DNA of 64,000 nucleotides from JANSWY01 sp965267245 (GTDB lineage Bacteria; Bacteroidota; Bacteroidia; Cytophagales; Cyclobacteriaceae), in the NCBI GenBank assembly GCA_965267245.1, contig OZ253939.1, positions 806,001 to 870,000 on the forward strand, read 5' to 3'. The stretch's first letter is position 1, and each line of letters starts with the position of its first letter. This document shows, one piece after another, positions 27,893 through 37,662 of this stretch. Below the pieces are notes generated by a model that saw nothing but the letters and a program-made list of their open reading frames with translations, was not told where the DNA came from and did no database searches. The position numbers and the translations under genes are program-made.

Positions 27893-29215
27893 ATGATTCG
27901 CATAAAACCAAGACTCTCGTTTTGGCAAATCTTTAACATGAATGTCGGTTTCCTGGGAATTCAATTCAGTTTTGGTCTCCAACAAACAGCAGTAAATCCA
28001 ATATTCTCCTTTCTTGGGGCGCACCATGAGGATCTTCCGCTTCTAAATATTGCAGGACCAGTTACTGGGTTAATTATTCAACCAATAATTGGAGCCATAT
28101 CAGATAAGACCTGGTCTCCTCGCTGGGGGAGACGGAAACCGTTCTTTTTGATTGGTGCTTTGTTAGGAAGTATATGTCTCTTTGCATTTCCATTTAGTCC
28201 TGCCTTATGGTTTGCGGTAGGTTTGTTGTGGATTTTGGATGTGGGAAATAACATGGCCATGGAACCATATCGTGCTTTTGTGGGTGATAAGTTACCTGAG
28301 GAGCAGATGAGCTTTGGTTATCAGATGCAAAGTCTATTTGTTGGAGCAGGTATTGTAATTGCGAATGCTTCTATATTCTTGTTTCAGGATTGGTTTGGTG
28401 GCGCTGAAGGAGTGAGTGAAACTGCACAAACGATCCCTACATGGTTATATTATTCCTTCTTCATTGGGGCATTACTATCAGTAACCACTATCCTGTGGTC
28501 TGTTCTTAAGACCCCTGAAATACCACCATCAGATGAAGAGCTTAAGGAAATGGAAGAGCATAATGCCCAACCTATTAAAACAAGAATTTGGGCCCCATTT
28601 AAGGAAATTGTAGAGGCTGTGAAGGACATGCCTAAATTCATGTGGAAGCTATCAGGGGTTTACTTATTTCAGTGGTATGCTTTATTTGTTTATTGGCAAT
28701 TTATAGCACCGCTATTTCGTGAGTCAATGGAATTCTCCCAATCAATGGCACTAAGTCAGGCAGCAAAAATGAATACAACCTACAATATTTCGACAATGGT
28801 GATCGCATTGGCATTAGTTCCATTGGCTACCCGGTTTGGTGGGAAGAAGGTATATACAGGAAGTTTATTCCTTACAGCTTTAGCAATGCTATCTATACCA
28901 TTTATAAAAGACCCGGTTATCGTATTATTTCCGATGGTATTGTTTGGAATAGGTTGGGCCGCAATGATGGGTATCCCCTATTCCATGGTCTCAAAGATTG
29001 TCCCACAAGAACGACGCGGTGTTTACATGGGTATCCTAAACATGATGATTGTGATTCCTATGGGTATACAGACTTTAAGTTTCGGTTACATTGTCCATAA
29101 TTTCCTTGGGAATAGTGCAGTGAACGCTATCATTTTCTCAGGTGTATTTTTCGCAACGGCAGCAGTATTGTCTATTAGGTTAAAAGAGCCTAAAAGTGAG
29201 TTGTTAGAGTCTTAG
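27893..29215 (+). CDS. MFS sugar transporter (SLC45/GPH-like)
   Basis: A 440-residue carrier with about 12 helices. Characteristic segments are FSFGLQQTAVNPIFSFLGA, the loop SDKTWSPRWGRRKPF, and AMEPYRAFVGDKLP, all typical of the sucrose/maltose/alpha-glucoside SLC45-like branch. It should import a disaccharide by proton or sodium symport across the inner membrane. No sugar hydrolase or phosphorylase adjoins it, so the substrate stays open. It is divergent from the sulfur operon, and a strong terminator follows 45 bp after its stop. Confidence 0.87.
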   Translation: MIRIKPRLSFWQIFNMNVGFLGIQFSFGLQQTAVNPIFSFLGAHHEDLPLLNIAGPVTGLIIQPIIGAISDKTWSPRWGRRKPFFLIGALLGSICLFAFPFSPALWFAVGLLWILDVGNNMAMEPYRAFVGDKLPEEQMSFGYQMQSLFVGAGIVIANASIFLFQDWFGGAEGVSETAQTIPTWLYYSFFIGALLSVTTILWSVLKTPEIPPSDEELKEMEEHNAQPIKTRIWAPFKEIVEAVKDMPKFMWKLSGVYLFQWYALFVYWQFIAPLFRESMEFSQSMALSQAAKMNTTYNISTMVIALALVPLATRFGGKKVYTGSLFLTALAMLSIPFIKDPVIVLFPMVLFGIGWAAMMGIPYSMVSKIVPQERRGVYMGILNMMIVIPMGIQTLSFGYIVHNFLGNSAVNAIIFSGVFFATAAVLSIRLKEPKSELLES

Positions 29216-29259
29216 ATAAGTGTTTTAGAGCAAATCAGCTCAAGAAATATTATTAAAAA

Positions 29260-29288
29260 CAAAAGGTCTCAAACTTTGAGACCTTTTG
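29260..29288. terminator. Strong bidirectional intrinsic terminator
   Basis: A perfect 14-bp inverted repeat, CAAAAGGTCTCAAA and TTTGAGACCTTTTG, is separated by one base, so the tip of the stem will open to form the loop. T-rich sequence follows on the plus strand. It separates the convergent stops at 29215 and 29311. Confidence 0.9.
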
Positions 29289-29310
29289 TTCTTTCTACTC
29301 ATTCCTACTT

Positions 29311-32300
29311 TTACTCTTCTAATCTATACGGTGTATAAGGAGCACCAGCATTCTCAAGCTTATCTCCAAAGGCATCCAGCAGGGTTAAAATCTCTTTAAG
29401 TTCTTTTTTCAACGGCTCAAACTCCTCTTTCACGATCTCATAAACATCCTGATGCGTTTTAGTTGGCGCTGATGTTGTATTGAATTGTTCGTAGGATAAT
29501 AACCCTATTCTGGTTCCAACAGTTGGCACTTTGTCTATATCAAGGGTTGCAGCCTCAGGATCACCATACAATTGTCTTTTGAGCGCTGTTAGGCGATCTT
29601 TAATGACTATATAATCTTTAAAAAGTGTTTCCTGATCGGTTTCTGTTTGCATCATGGCGAGTTCCATGTGTTTCAGTTGATTTTCCACTTCAGGAACCCT
29701 TTCCTCAACAGACCTAACCTGTCTTTCAAGTTCAGATACTTTCCGTTGGAAAGCTTGTTTTGCTGTCCTGTCATCGGCTCCAAGAACTGAATTATCAAGT
29801 GCTTTCACTGTGAAACTCACGGGTTTATCTAACTGCTGAAAAGTCCCTTTCTCGAATAAACTAAGACTTACTGTATATTGACCCGGCGATACCAGCGTTC
29901 CTTCAAACGTTTCACCCCAAGGATTGTAAAATGGTGACTTATAGAGGTTGATTGGATTATCATATCCTGTCCTCATGTCCCATGTAATCCGATTTAATCC
30001 TTTTGATGGTTTTGCCGTTAGCTTACGAACAACATTTCCAGAGGCATCTGTCACCGTGAACAATAGATAAGGAGCAATTTCCTGTCTCTCTTTTTGAAGA
30101 TCTTCATAACTAGGGTAAGGATCATTTGTGCTCTTTTTCTCTCTTTCTCTTCTAGTATCCTGAATTGATTTGGTGTCATCAGCCAAATAGTACGTAAACA
30201 TAGCTACAGGACCAAGATTTTCTCCCATGTAATAACTATCACCCTGGAATGATTTATTGGGAAGTCCCAATGGAAGACTTTCAACATACAACCATGGATC
30301 TCTCACTGCCAATAATGATGCTTTTTGATTCATATCTGTCATGATGGTTCTCAAACTCGAATAATCATCCAACACATAAAACCCTCTCCCGAAAGTACCT
30401 AAAACCAAGTCATTTTCTCTTTGCTGAATGGCAATGTCTCTTACAGCAATAGTTGGCACACCCGCTTTCAATTGCTTCCATTCTCTTCCTTGATTAGGAG
30501 AAAAGAAAACCCCGAATTCAGTACCTGCGAAAACAAGGTCTTTACTTTCATGGTCCTCAGCAATGGCATAAACTGATCCTCTTTCAGGGAGATTATTGCA
30601 AATTTTAGTCCAGGTAGCCCCTTTATCAGCACTTTTATAAATGTATGGCTTGAAATTTCCATACTTATGGTGATTGAAAGCCGCATAAATCACGTTTTCA
30701 TCATGCTGAGAAGCCAAAACTGCATTGACGTATGTCCTGGAGGGAACACCTGGGATATTGTCCACTTTTCTCCAGGATTGACCTCCATTAGTTGTAATCT
30801 GAATTAAACCGTCATCCGTTCCTGCTATCAATAAGTTCTCATTGAGTGGCGACTCATGAAATGCCACAATCGTTCCGTATGGTGATGTGCTTCCATTTTT
30901 CATTACCGCATCTATTCCCCAAACCCTGTCCATCACGGGTAATTCATTTCTGTTTAGCTGTCTCGTCAGATCATCACTGATCACCTGCCAACTGTTTCCT
31001 CTGTCATCACTTTTGAATACTTTATTGGCAGAGAAATAAAGCCTTTCAGGTTTGTGAGCACTGATATGAAGTGGTGCGTCCCAATTCCATCGGTAGGACT
31101 TCTCTCCTTTTCTTTCCTGTGGTTTAATACCTACTTCCTCTCCACTTTTTCTATCATATCTCACTAAAAATCCATATTGTGACTGGGCATATACAATATC
31201 CGGGTTTGAGGGATCTACCTGAGACTCAAATCCATCTCCTCCGTGTGTCATGAACCAATCACTATTGGCTATGCCATTCCCGGAGACCGTTCTGGAGGGT
31301 CCTCCCATGCTAAAATTATCCTGTGTTCCGCCGTATATGTTGTAAAAAGGTTCATCATTGTCAACAGCCACTTTATAAAACTGTGTCACGGGTAAGTTTG
31401 GGTGGTATTTCCATGTTGCTGCTGCATCAAAACTTTCATAAACACCTCCATCACAACCAACAATATAGTGATCCGTATCGGTAGGGTCGATCCACATACA
31501 ATGGTTGTCCACATGTTTTGTATCTTCTCCCAGCACTTTAAATGTCTTTCCCCCATCTTTTGAAACATGTAACCACGTGTTCATTGAATAAACAGTATTG
31601 GCATCAATCGGGTCTACTACAATTTCCTGATAATAATTACCGCTAGTTGCATAACCACTTCTTTTCTCCCAGCTGGCACCTCTATTGGTCGATCTGTAAA
31701 AACCACCTTCACCTTGTGCCGCTTCTACAATTGCGTATAGGATTTCTGGGTTTGAAGGGGCAAAAGCCAATCCTATCCTTCCCAGGTCCACATCAGGTAA
31801 TCCTTTCTTTACTTCATTCCAGGTTTGACCCTTGTCAGTACTCTTGTAAATCGAAGAACCAGGTCCACCACCAATGTAAGTGAATACATGTCTTCTTCTT
31901 TGCAATGTTGAAACATACAAGACATTTGGGTCATCCGGGTGCAAAATAACCTCATTTACTCCTGTATGTTGATCTACAGTAAGAGTCGCTTTCCAGGTTT
32001 TACCACCATCATTGGATACATAAAGCCCCCTGTCTCCACCGGAACTCCAAAGTGGACCAATCGCTGCTACATAAATCCTATCTGAATTTTCAGGGTCTAC
32101 TACGATCGAACCAATATGTTCTGAATTCTTCAATCCCATATGGGTCCAGCTGGCTCCCCCATCTTCTGATTTGTAGATACCATCACCGTAAGAGACACTT
32201 CTCTGATTGTTATTCTCACCTGTTCCCACCCAAACTACATTGGGGTTATTCGGATCAATTGTGACCACTCCAATGGAATAGCTTCCTTGCGCATCGAAGA

Positions 32301-32568
32301 CAGGTTTGTAGGTAGTACCACCATTTTCAGTCTTCCAAACTCCTCCTGCTGAGGTGGCCACATAAAATGCTTTAGGATTACCTGGAACCATTGCAAAATC
32401 AGAAATCCTTCCTGATGTAATCGCCGGGCCTATACTTCTGAATTTTAATCCACTGATGGATAGTTCTTCTAATGGTGATTTTGTTTCAGCGCTCGTTGTG
32501 TTTTTCTTTCTTTGAGCACTCACAGACATGCCAATTAGCAGGCAGATAAGTAGGATTGATCGCTTCAT
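29311..32568 (-). CDS. Secreted VPS10/sortilin-like Asp-box beta-propeller protein
   Basis: A 1085-residue protein with a signal peptide (MKRSILLICLLIGMSVSAQ). Many Asp-box repeats of the S/T-x-D-x-G-x-x-W type are visible along residues 60-720, for example KSEDGGASW, VSNDGGKTW, KSTDKGQTW, RSTNRGASW, ITTNGGQSW and KSADKGATW. A C-terminal region of about 350 residues adds a beta segment (LFTVTDASGNVVRKL) and a coiled-coil-like helix (about 940-1000). Such proteins are often annotated as glycosyl hydrolase or sortilin-like, but no catalytic residues of a known glycosidase are evident. It stands alone between terminators. The function is unknown; the propeller assignment is firm. Confidence 0.92.
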   Translation of the reverse strand: MKRSILLICLLIGMSVSAQRKKNTTSAETKSPLEELSISGLKFRSIGPAITSGRISDFAMVPGNPKAFYVATSAGGVWKTENGGTTYKPVFDAQGSYSIGVVTIDPNNPNVVWVGTGENNNQRSVSYGDGIYKSEDGGASWTHMGLKNSEHIGSIVVDPENSDRIYVAAIGPLWSSGGDRGLYVSNDGGKTWKATLTVDQHTGVNEVILHPDDPNVLYVSTLQRRRHVFTYIGGGPGSSIYKSTDKGQTWNEVKKGLPDVDLGRIGLAFAPSNPEILYAIVEAAQGEGGFYRSTNRGASWEKRSGYATSGNYYQEIVVDPIDANTVYSMNTWLHVSKDGGKTFKVLGEDTKHVDNHCMWIDPTDTDHYIVGCDGGVYESFDAAATWKYHPNLPVTQFYKVAVDNDEPFYNIYGGTQDNFSMGGPSRTVSGNGIANSDWFMTHGGDGFESQVDPSNPDIVYAQSQYGFLVRYDRKSGEEVGIKPQERKGEKSYRWNWDAPLHISAHKPERLYFSANKVFKSDDRGNSWQVISDDLTRQLNRNELPVMDRVWGIDAVMKNGSTSPYGTIVAFHESPLNENLLIAGTDDGLIQITTNGGQSWRKVDNIPGVPSRTYVNAVLASQHDENVIYAAFNHHKYGNFKPYIYKSADKGATWTKICNNLPERGSVYAIAEDHESKDLVFAGTEFGVFFSPNQGREWKQLKAGVPTIAVRDIAIQQRENDLVLGTFGRGFYVLDDYSSLRTIMTDMNQKASLLAVRDPWLYVESLPLGLPNKSFQGDSYYMGENLGPVAMFTYYLADDTKSIQDTRREREKKSTNDPYPSYEDLQKERQEIAPYLLFTVTDASGNVVRKLTAKPSKGLNRITWDMRTGYDNPINLYKSPFYNPWGETFEGTLVSPGQYTVSLSLFEKGTFQQLDKPVSFTVKALDNSVLGADDRTAKQAFQRKVSELERQVRSVEERVPEVENQLKHMELAMMQTETDQETLFKDYIVIKDRLTALKRQLYGDPEAATLDIDKVPTVGTRIGLLSYEQFNTTSAPTKTHQDVYEIVKEEFEPLKKELKEILTLLDAFGDKLENAGAPYTPYRLEE

Positions 32569-32851
32569 GTTATTTATTTAAGATGTGTGTCTAAATTAAG
32601 TAAAATCAAATCGAGGTGTTCAACTACGATTTCATTTTTACATGACCGGTTATAATCAGCTCCTACCTGCAAAAGATTACTGATGTAGTATTGAGATAAC
32701 AATAACCACTTGAAATGGTCTAACAACGCCAAACGCCTTGTTTTGATGTATTACATTGGTGACCTGAGCAGTTTTTGATGTAGTCTCATAATTCTCTTCT
32801 CAAACATTAGCCTGTACATTGGGCCCATTCTAAAACCAATGTAAATTAACT

Positions 32852-34504
32852 ATGAAGAGAGTTGTACTAATGTGTTCTTTGTTGATCGGAGGATTTCAAG
32901 ATTTATATAGTCAGGTGGTAATGAGGGATACCCTGGTGGAATGGAGACATTTTGATTATTCACTGAACGAATTCTATAGTATTGACTCTTATAGCAACTC
33001 TTCAATAACTACCTCCCAATTCGAAGGATTTGTTTTAGAAAATGAGCTTGTTAAGATCACGATTATTCCAGGATTTGGAGCTAGAATAATTTCTTTCGTT
33101 TATAAACCTACCGGGCACGAGCAATTATACCAAAATCCTGTGGGCGTACCTTATGCAATCAACCAGGGTATATTCTATCATGATTGGCTAATGGTTTATG
33201 CCGGCATATTCCCTACATTCCCAGAGCCCGAACATGGTAAATACTGGAACGTTCCCTGGAATTTTGAATTCACAGAACAGTCTGAAGATCAGTATACCCT
33301 ATCGATGTGGATGAAGGATGATTTAAATAACCCATCACATCCTGGTCAATACAATAATGGCAGCACCGGTATCACCTGTTACTTTGATGTTTCTCTTGAA
33401 AAGGGAAAACCTTACTTTACTACTGATGTGAGATTGGTGAATGACGAGGTAGCTGACAATTATGAGTACTGGACCTGCATTACTTACGCTCCTGGTTCTG
33501 ATATTGGAGCTACGGAAACACCAGGCAATTCAGAAATGATTGTTCCTATAGAGACTTATCAGGTTGGTTGGAATCCTGGAAATTGGATGAATAACCTGGA
33601 TGAAGTGGTGAGCAGCGGGAACCCAAGAGTTCAGAAATTTGAGAACCTGGCCCTACTTTCAAATTGGGAAGACCAGGGAATAGCTTATGCCTATCCGGAT
33701 CTATCAGCACCCTATTATGGTGTGATCAATCATACGAATGAGGAAGGTATTTTTAGACTTTCTAATGACCAATCCAAAACACCTGGCATGAAATTCTGGA
33801 CCTGGGGAGATGGGCCAGGTCAATCGGCTGATCCATCCAATTTTCATGATGTGGAACGTCCGTACATAGAGCTTTGGTCAGGAGTGTCTCAAGAGTTCTT
33901 TGAAGATGCTTACCTGGGTGCCAATGAGACAATTGAATGGAGAGAAACATTTGTTCCAACCATCGGAATCCCGGATGTCTCCTATATGAATGAAGAAATC
34001 ACTTTTTTCTATGACTTAAATGAAACGCAATTGGAACTGTATTCTTTCTTACCCGTGGCACAAGGTTATGAAGTTGAAGTCTCTGTTTCTCAGGCAAGTT
34101 CTGAAGTGTACTATAACAGTTATGTACCTAACACAAACCAGTCTACCGCTTATAATGAGACCATCAGCTTCTCAGAAATGGGTGCTAATAGTGGAGAATA
34201 CTCAATTGAAATTCAATTACTTACAGGTGATAGCCTGATCTGGAAAGACATAAATACTTTCAATGCAATTACCTTAAATTCTCCGAAACCTCTTGCTACT
34301 ACTTTTGTGCGTAATGGCAATATTGAGATACAGTTTGTAAACTCTTCAGAACGGGAAGTTGCCATCTATGACCTACGAGGCATACTATTATTCCATAAAG
34401 AGACCAACATTGAATTGACAATTCCTGTGAATCAAAATGGTTTACACCTGGTTCGCATCAAGGACGGAAACCAGGTATCCACTCAAAAAGTATGGGTCCA
34501 CTAA
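32852..34504 (+). CDS. Secreted DUF5107-like protein with type IX secretion sorting domain
   Basis: A 550-residue protein with an N-terminal signal peptide ending near DLYSQ. Residues about 50-380 resemble DUF5107-like, galactose-mutarotase-type beta sandwiches (LVKITIIPGFGARIISFVYKP, FYHDWLMVYAGIFPTFP). The last 75 residues look like a type IX secretion C-terminal domain (REVAIYDLRGILLFHK, NGLHLVRIKDGNQVSTQKVWV). It should be exported by T9SS and attached to or released from the cell surface. The carbohydrate-binding or epimerase-like role is inferred from the fold only. Its stop is 3 bp from the convergent CPBP gene. The 283-bp upstream gap shows no gene. Confidence 0.84.
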   Translation: MKRVVLMCSLLIGGFQDLYSQVVMRDTLVEWRHFDYSLNEFYSIDSYSNSSITTSQFEGFVLENELVKITIIPGFGARIISFVYKPTGHEQLYQNPVGVPYAINQGIFYHDWLMVYAGIFPTFPEPEHGKYWNVPWNFEFTEQSEDQYTLSMWMKDDLNNPSHPGQYNNGSTGITCYFDVSLEKGKPYFTTDVRLVNDEVADNYEYWTCITYAPGSDIGATETPGNSEMIVPIETYQVGWNPGNWMNNLDEVVSSGNPRVQKFENLALLSNWEDQGIAYAYPDLSAPYYGVINHTNEEGIFRLSNDQSKTPGMKFWTWGDGPGQSADPSNFHDVERPYIELWSGVSQEFFEDAYLGANETIEWRETFVPTIGIPDVSYMNEEITFFYDLNETQLELYSFLPVAQGYEVEVSVSQASSEVYYNSYVPNTNQSTAYNETISFSEMGANSGEYSIEIQLLTGDSLIWKDINTFNAITLNSPKPLATTFVRNGNIEIQFVNSSEREVAIYDLRGILLFHKETNIELTIPVNQNGLHLVRIKDGNQVSTQKVWVH

Positions 34505-34507
34505 TTC

Positions 34508-35125
34508 TCAAATTACCAAACCGATAATGGTATAGGATAAGACATTGGCGGTAGCATGTGCCACCCAACCAGGAAAAATGCTACCACCTCCTACTTTTTC
34601 ATTGAAATGCACCATTAAGTATGCACCAATGGATGGAAAAATGAAAATAACAACCAGAAAAAGTGGATTAGAAGAGATACTCATGAACAGTAAGCTATGC
34701 ATGATCCCAAAAATGAAGGCATGGATCAGGTTTCCTGTTTTGTAAGTGGTGATAGCGATCAATCTTTTAGCCACAAAACCTCTGAAAAGTATCTCCTCTG
34801 CAAAAGCTGTTTTCACTATCGCAATAACCAGAATGATGAGATAAGTATTCAGTGAACCTCCCATTGCGCGGAACTTGCCAGTCATACTTTCCGGATGGTG
34901 CATGATCGATTTAAAGTCATCGTTGAATAGTACCATCAAAAAAATTGGTAGAAACAGTAAGATGGAGACTAAAAATGATCCCAGGATAGCCTTTTTATTG
35001 GTTTTCTTGAGACCAATGTAATGTAAAAATCCTTTGTTTGATTTTTGACGGATCAGGTACACGATGAAGGGTATCAGTGCAAAAACCAGTACCTGCAATA
35101 CAGCGGAAAATAGTTCATTAATCAT
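34508..35125 (-). CDS. CPBP-family intramembrane metalloprotease
   Basis: A 205-residue membrane protein with about six hydrophobic helices. The CPBP/Abi signature motifs are present: AEEILFRGF (EExxxR), FGIMH (FxxxH) and HATAN (HxxxN) near the C-terminus. Relatives include eukaryotic Rce1 and bacterial Abi proteins involved in prenyl-protein processing or bacteriocin self-immunity. It is the third gene of a trio with a small HTH regulator 11 bp upstream and a DUF2975 membrane protein. The substrate is unknown. Confidence 0.92.
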   Translation of the reverse strand: MINELFSAVLQVLVFALIPFIVYLIRQKSNKGFLHYIGLKKTNKKAILGSFLVSILLFLPIFLMVLFNDDFKSIMHHPESMTGKFRAMGGSLNTYLIILVIAIVKTAFAEEILFRGFVAKRLIAITTYKTGNLIHAFIFGIMHSLLFMSISSNPLFLVVIFIFPSIGAYLMVHFNEKVGGGSIFPGWVAHATANVLSYTIIGLVI

Positions 35126-35136
35126 TTCATTATTGT

Positions 35137-35340
35137 TTATGGTTTATATTCAAGAATATCACCGGGTTGACACTCCAACACCTCACAAATGGCTTCCAAT
35201 GTATTGAACCTAATACCTCTGGCCTTACCGGTTTTTAAAAGAGATAGATTGGTCATGGAAATACCAACAGCCTCAGACAGGTCCTTCAACTTCATTTTTC
35301 GTTGAGCCATGACTACATCCAGGTTGACTACAATACTCAT
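35137..35340 (-). CDS. Small Cro/CI-type HTH regulator (YozG-like)
   Basis: A 67-residue protein that is essentially one helix-turn-helix domain (MKLKDLSEAVGISMTNLSLL, ending CQPGDILEYKP). Such compact XRE-type regulators, like Bacillus YozG, are usually encoded next to a DUF2975 membrane protein, and that is the case here. The start overlaps the DUF2975 stop by 4 bp. It probably autoregulates the trio; no operator was identified. Confidence 0.92.
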   Translation of the reverse strand: MSIVVNLDVVMAQRKMKLKDLSEAVGISMTNLSLLKTGKARGIRFNTLEAICEVLECQPGDILEYKP

Positions 35341-35903
35341 ACGATCATATTTTTGTCTTCCTGAAGCATCTTACCCTCTGAAAATACCTCTGCCATGATG
35401 TAGGCAATCAAAGCAGTGAAGATTGGTGTCCATGGTATGGTGAAATGCACATCCCATCCATTTCCGATATTTCCAAAATTGACAGCACTGACAAATGAGG
35501 TTATCAGCGCTAATTTGCCAATAGATCGAAGACTATTGACATTGCTGTCATAAAATGTCTTGAGATCAGCTATTGACCTAATAATTTGCATGAAATGGCG
35601 AATGATAAACCAGGTAGTTACCGTGAAAAATAATCCCCTGATTAGCAACCAATACATGGTCGTTTGAGTCAATTCACTCACGATAACCCTATCCTTGCGG
35701 TCATCTAGTTCCTGTACATGTATTTTAACATTTCCAATTCCATAATCAGCCTTAAAACCATTTGTGAGTTCGATCTGCTCATAGGTCTCACGAGAAAAAT
35801 GCCAATGTATGGTGGCTGCCAACTGTACAAATGCAAAAAATAGAAGCAGGAACGTGGCTAATTTTGATATACCCAGTCCTAAATTAAGTAGTTTACTGTT
35901 CAT
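35337..35903 (-). CDS. DUF2975-family membrane protein
   Basis: A 188-residue protein with four hydrophobic segments (about 10-30, 85-105, 120-140 and 155-175), as in DUF2975/YoaS proteins. It has a short extracytoplasmic stretch containing KVHVQELDDRKDRVIV-like sequence between the first two helices. It heads an operon with an overlapping YozG-like HTH gene and a CPBP protease. A sensing role in controlling the HTH protein is plausible but unproven. Confidence 0.85.
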   Translation of the reverse strand: MNSKLLNLGLGISKLATFLLLFFAFVQLAATIHWHFSRETYEQIELTNGFKADYGIGNVKIHVQELDDRKDRVIVSELTQTTMYWLLIRGLFFTVTTWFIIRHFMQIIRSIADLKTFYDSNVNSLRSIGKLALITSFVSAVNFGNIGNGWDVHFTIPWTPIFTALIAYIMAEVFSEGKMLQEDKNMIV

Positions 35904-36013
35904 TATATTTAATTAATAAGTAAATTATTTTACGCTAAACATAAAACTTTTTATTGAGATTAAGGGAATCGAAGATTAATAATGTTTTCACACTGAACCT
36001 TATCTTATTGCTT

Positions 36014-36871
36014 ATGAAACTCAAGATTACATTATTAATACTGGTCATATTTTATGGTGAGATCGGTTTCTCACAAGACTCCTCCTTTGAAATTCCTCCT
36101 ACAAACTCCCGGTCCACAGTAAATCAAAAACTGGCTTCCACCACTATAGAAGTGGCGTATAACAGACCGTCTGTAAAGGACAGGAAGATTTTCGGAGATT
36201 TGGTGCCATATGATCAGGTATGGCGAACAGGATCTGATGCAAGCACGAAAATCTCATTCTCTACCGAGGTGTCGATCAATGGCAAAGGTGTTTCACCAGG
36301 CACGTATGAGTTATTCACTATTCCTGGCAGAAAAGAATGGGTCATTATACTGCAAGAAAGTAAATCACAATGGGGGTCCTACAGTTATAAGGAAGCCAAT
36401 GATATCCTGAGAATCACCGTATCCCCAGTTTCATTAAACAGAAAAGTAGAAACTTTTATGATTGGCTTTGAGAATGTTACTTCAAATAAACTTGAACTTG
36501 TGTTGTCCTGGGAAAATACTATGGTGTCAATTCCAATTGAGGTAAATCTGGAGAAAACAGTGATCCCGCAATTAGAAGAGCGTTTAGCTGGTGAAGGCAA
36601 GAAATCCTATTTCAGAGCAGCCATGTTTTACTTTGAAAATGATCTTGGAATAGATCGAGCCGCTGAATTGATGGCCAAAGCGCTGGAACAAACACCGGAT
36701 CACCTGGGAATGCTGTACAGGCAAGCATTGATTTTGGAAAAGAAAGGTGATAAGAAACAAGCCATAGAAGCAGCTGAAAAGTCAATGAGTCTGGCACAGG
36801 AAGCCAATCAGGAATTACGAGAGGAATATACAAGACTTAACACTGAGCTTCTAAAAAGACTTAAAAGTTAA
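36014..36871 (+). CDS. DUF2911-domain protein with C-terminal TPR-like helices
   Basis: A 285-residue secreted protein. I choose ATG 36014, which gives a clean signal peptide (MKLKITLLILVIFYGEIGFSQ); the frame is open 60 bp further upstream. Residues about 25-180 match the DUF2911 pattern (PPTNSRSTVNQKLASTTIEV, YDQVWRTGSDASTKISF, PGTYELFTIPG). The C-terminal 100 residues are helical with TPR character (YRQALILEKKGDKKQAIEAAEKS). It is common in Bacteroidota, and its function is not established. It is divergent from the DUF2975 operon and convergent with the next gene. Confidence 0.9.
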   Translation: MKLKITLLILVIFYGEIGFSQDSSFEIPPTNSRSTVNQKLASTTIEVAYNRPSVKDRKIFGDLVPYDQVWRTGSDASTKISFSTEVSINGKGVSPGTYELFTIPGRKEWVIILQESKSQWGSYSYKEANDILRITVSPVSLNRKVETFMIGFENVTSNKLELVLSWENTMVSIPIEVNLEKTVIPQLEERLAGEGKKSYFRAAMFYFENDLGIDRAAELMAKALEQTPDHLGMLYRQALILEKKGDKKQAIEAAEKSMSLAQEANQELREEYTRLNTELLKRLKS

Positions 36872-36876
36872 GCCAA

Positions 36877-37137
36877 TTAATTAGTCAATAAAATTCGGGA
36901 TTCTGAGTAGAGATCATAAACTGCAACCAGTGACTCTGTCCCACTGGAATACCGGGAATTATCAAAATTCAGGAAAGCATCTCTCTCTTCGGTGTATACA
37001 GGATGATAGTCACTTTCATAACTATCCCAAATGATCATCATGAAGTTATATTGGATCTTGCTTTCACGTCCTTTCTCCAACCAACTGTCAAACAGGTCTT
37101 CATCAAGCGCTTTTGGATAGTCCGAGGTTTCAAACAT
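36877..37137 (-). CDS. Uncharacterised 86-residue protein
   Basis: A short cytoplasmic protein rich in acidic and aromatic residues (DLFDSWLEKGRESKIQYNFM, YHPVYTEERDAFLNF). No signal, membrane segment or known domain was recognised. It ends 5 bp from the convergent DUF2911 stop and is divergent from the lipoprotein at 37203. Coding status is supported by compact placement and plausible composition only. Confidence 0.65.
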   Translation of the reverse strand: MFETSDYPKALDEDLFDSWLEKGRESKIQYNFMMIIWDSYESDYHPVYTEERDAFLNFDNSRYSSGTESLVAVYDLYSESRILLTN

Positions 37138-37164
37138 GATGCAATTTTAACAATACAATCCGAA

Positions 37165-37172
37165 TAATTTTG
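37165..37172 (+). promoter_or_regulatory. Candidate -7 element TAATTTTG
   Basis: The sequence matches the Bacteroidota TAnnTTTG element and lies 31 bp before the lipoprotein start at 37203. No good TTG -33 element is seen at the usual spacing, so support is weak. Confidence 0.35.
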
Positions 37173-37202
37173 TAATTTTTAGGTGATCAACAACTTCAAT
37201 TC

Positions 37203-37640
37203 ATGAAACATTTGATTTTATCCCTTATCGTCCTGGTTGTATACAGTTGTACCGGTCCTACAAAAAAGGAAAACTCAGAAACTAAAGAAGAAAAACAACC
37301 AGCTATCATCACCTATTTCAAGTCTATGGCAGGACAAGATCCTCAGGCCATCAGCCCGGAACATCGACAGCATTTTCCGGATGAGGGAGCAGATCTCTTG
37401 ATCAGTGTATATGACAGAGGCAGTTTTGTTTTGGTCCTTTATACACTGGGTGTGGCTTCAAGTGATTTACTCTATTTTGTTACTTATGATGTGACCAATG
37501 GAAAAGAAATTGACCGAAAAGTGCTTGATGGTTACCTGGAACTTGAAAACCTTGGTGATGGGGTAACATTTGAGGTGCCACTGGAATTGGGAGTTGTGAA
37601 GATTTCGGTTGGAGGCGATGGGAAAATAATGCAAGACTGA
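37203..37640 (+). CDS. Small lipoprotein of unknown function
   Basis: A 145-residue protein with a lipoprotein signal (LVVYSC then TGPTKK). A charged linker rich in Glu and Lys follows, then a compact beta-type domain (SFVLVLYTLGVASSDLLYFV, TFEVPLELGVVKISV). No family was recognised. It is convergent with the OmpA-family gene, and its stop is 22 bp away. Confidence 0.75.
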   Translation: MKHLILSLIVLVVYSCTGPTKKENSETKEEKQPAIITYFKSMAGQDPQAISPEHRQHFPDEGADLLISVYDRGSFVLVLYTLGVASSDLLYFVTYDVTNGKEIDRKVLDGYLELENLGDGVTFEVPLELGVVKISVGGDGKIMQD

Positions 37641-37662
37641 AATGATTATCATTAAGTACCGG

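Noticed and set aside
29311..32568. True glycoside hydrolase
   Set aside because: Asp-box propellers are often labelled so, but no catalytic residues of a sialidase or other glycosidase can be pointed out.
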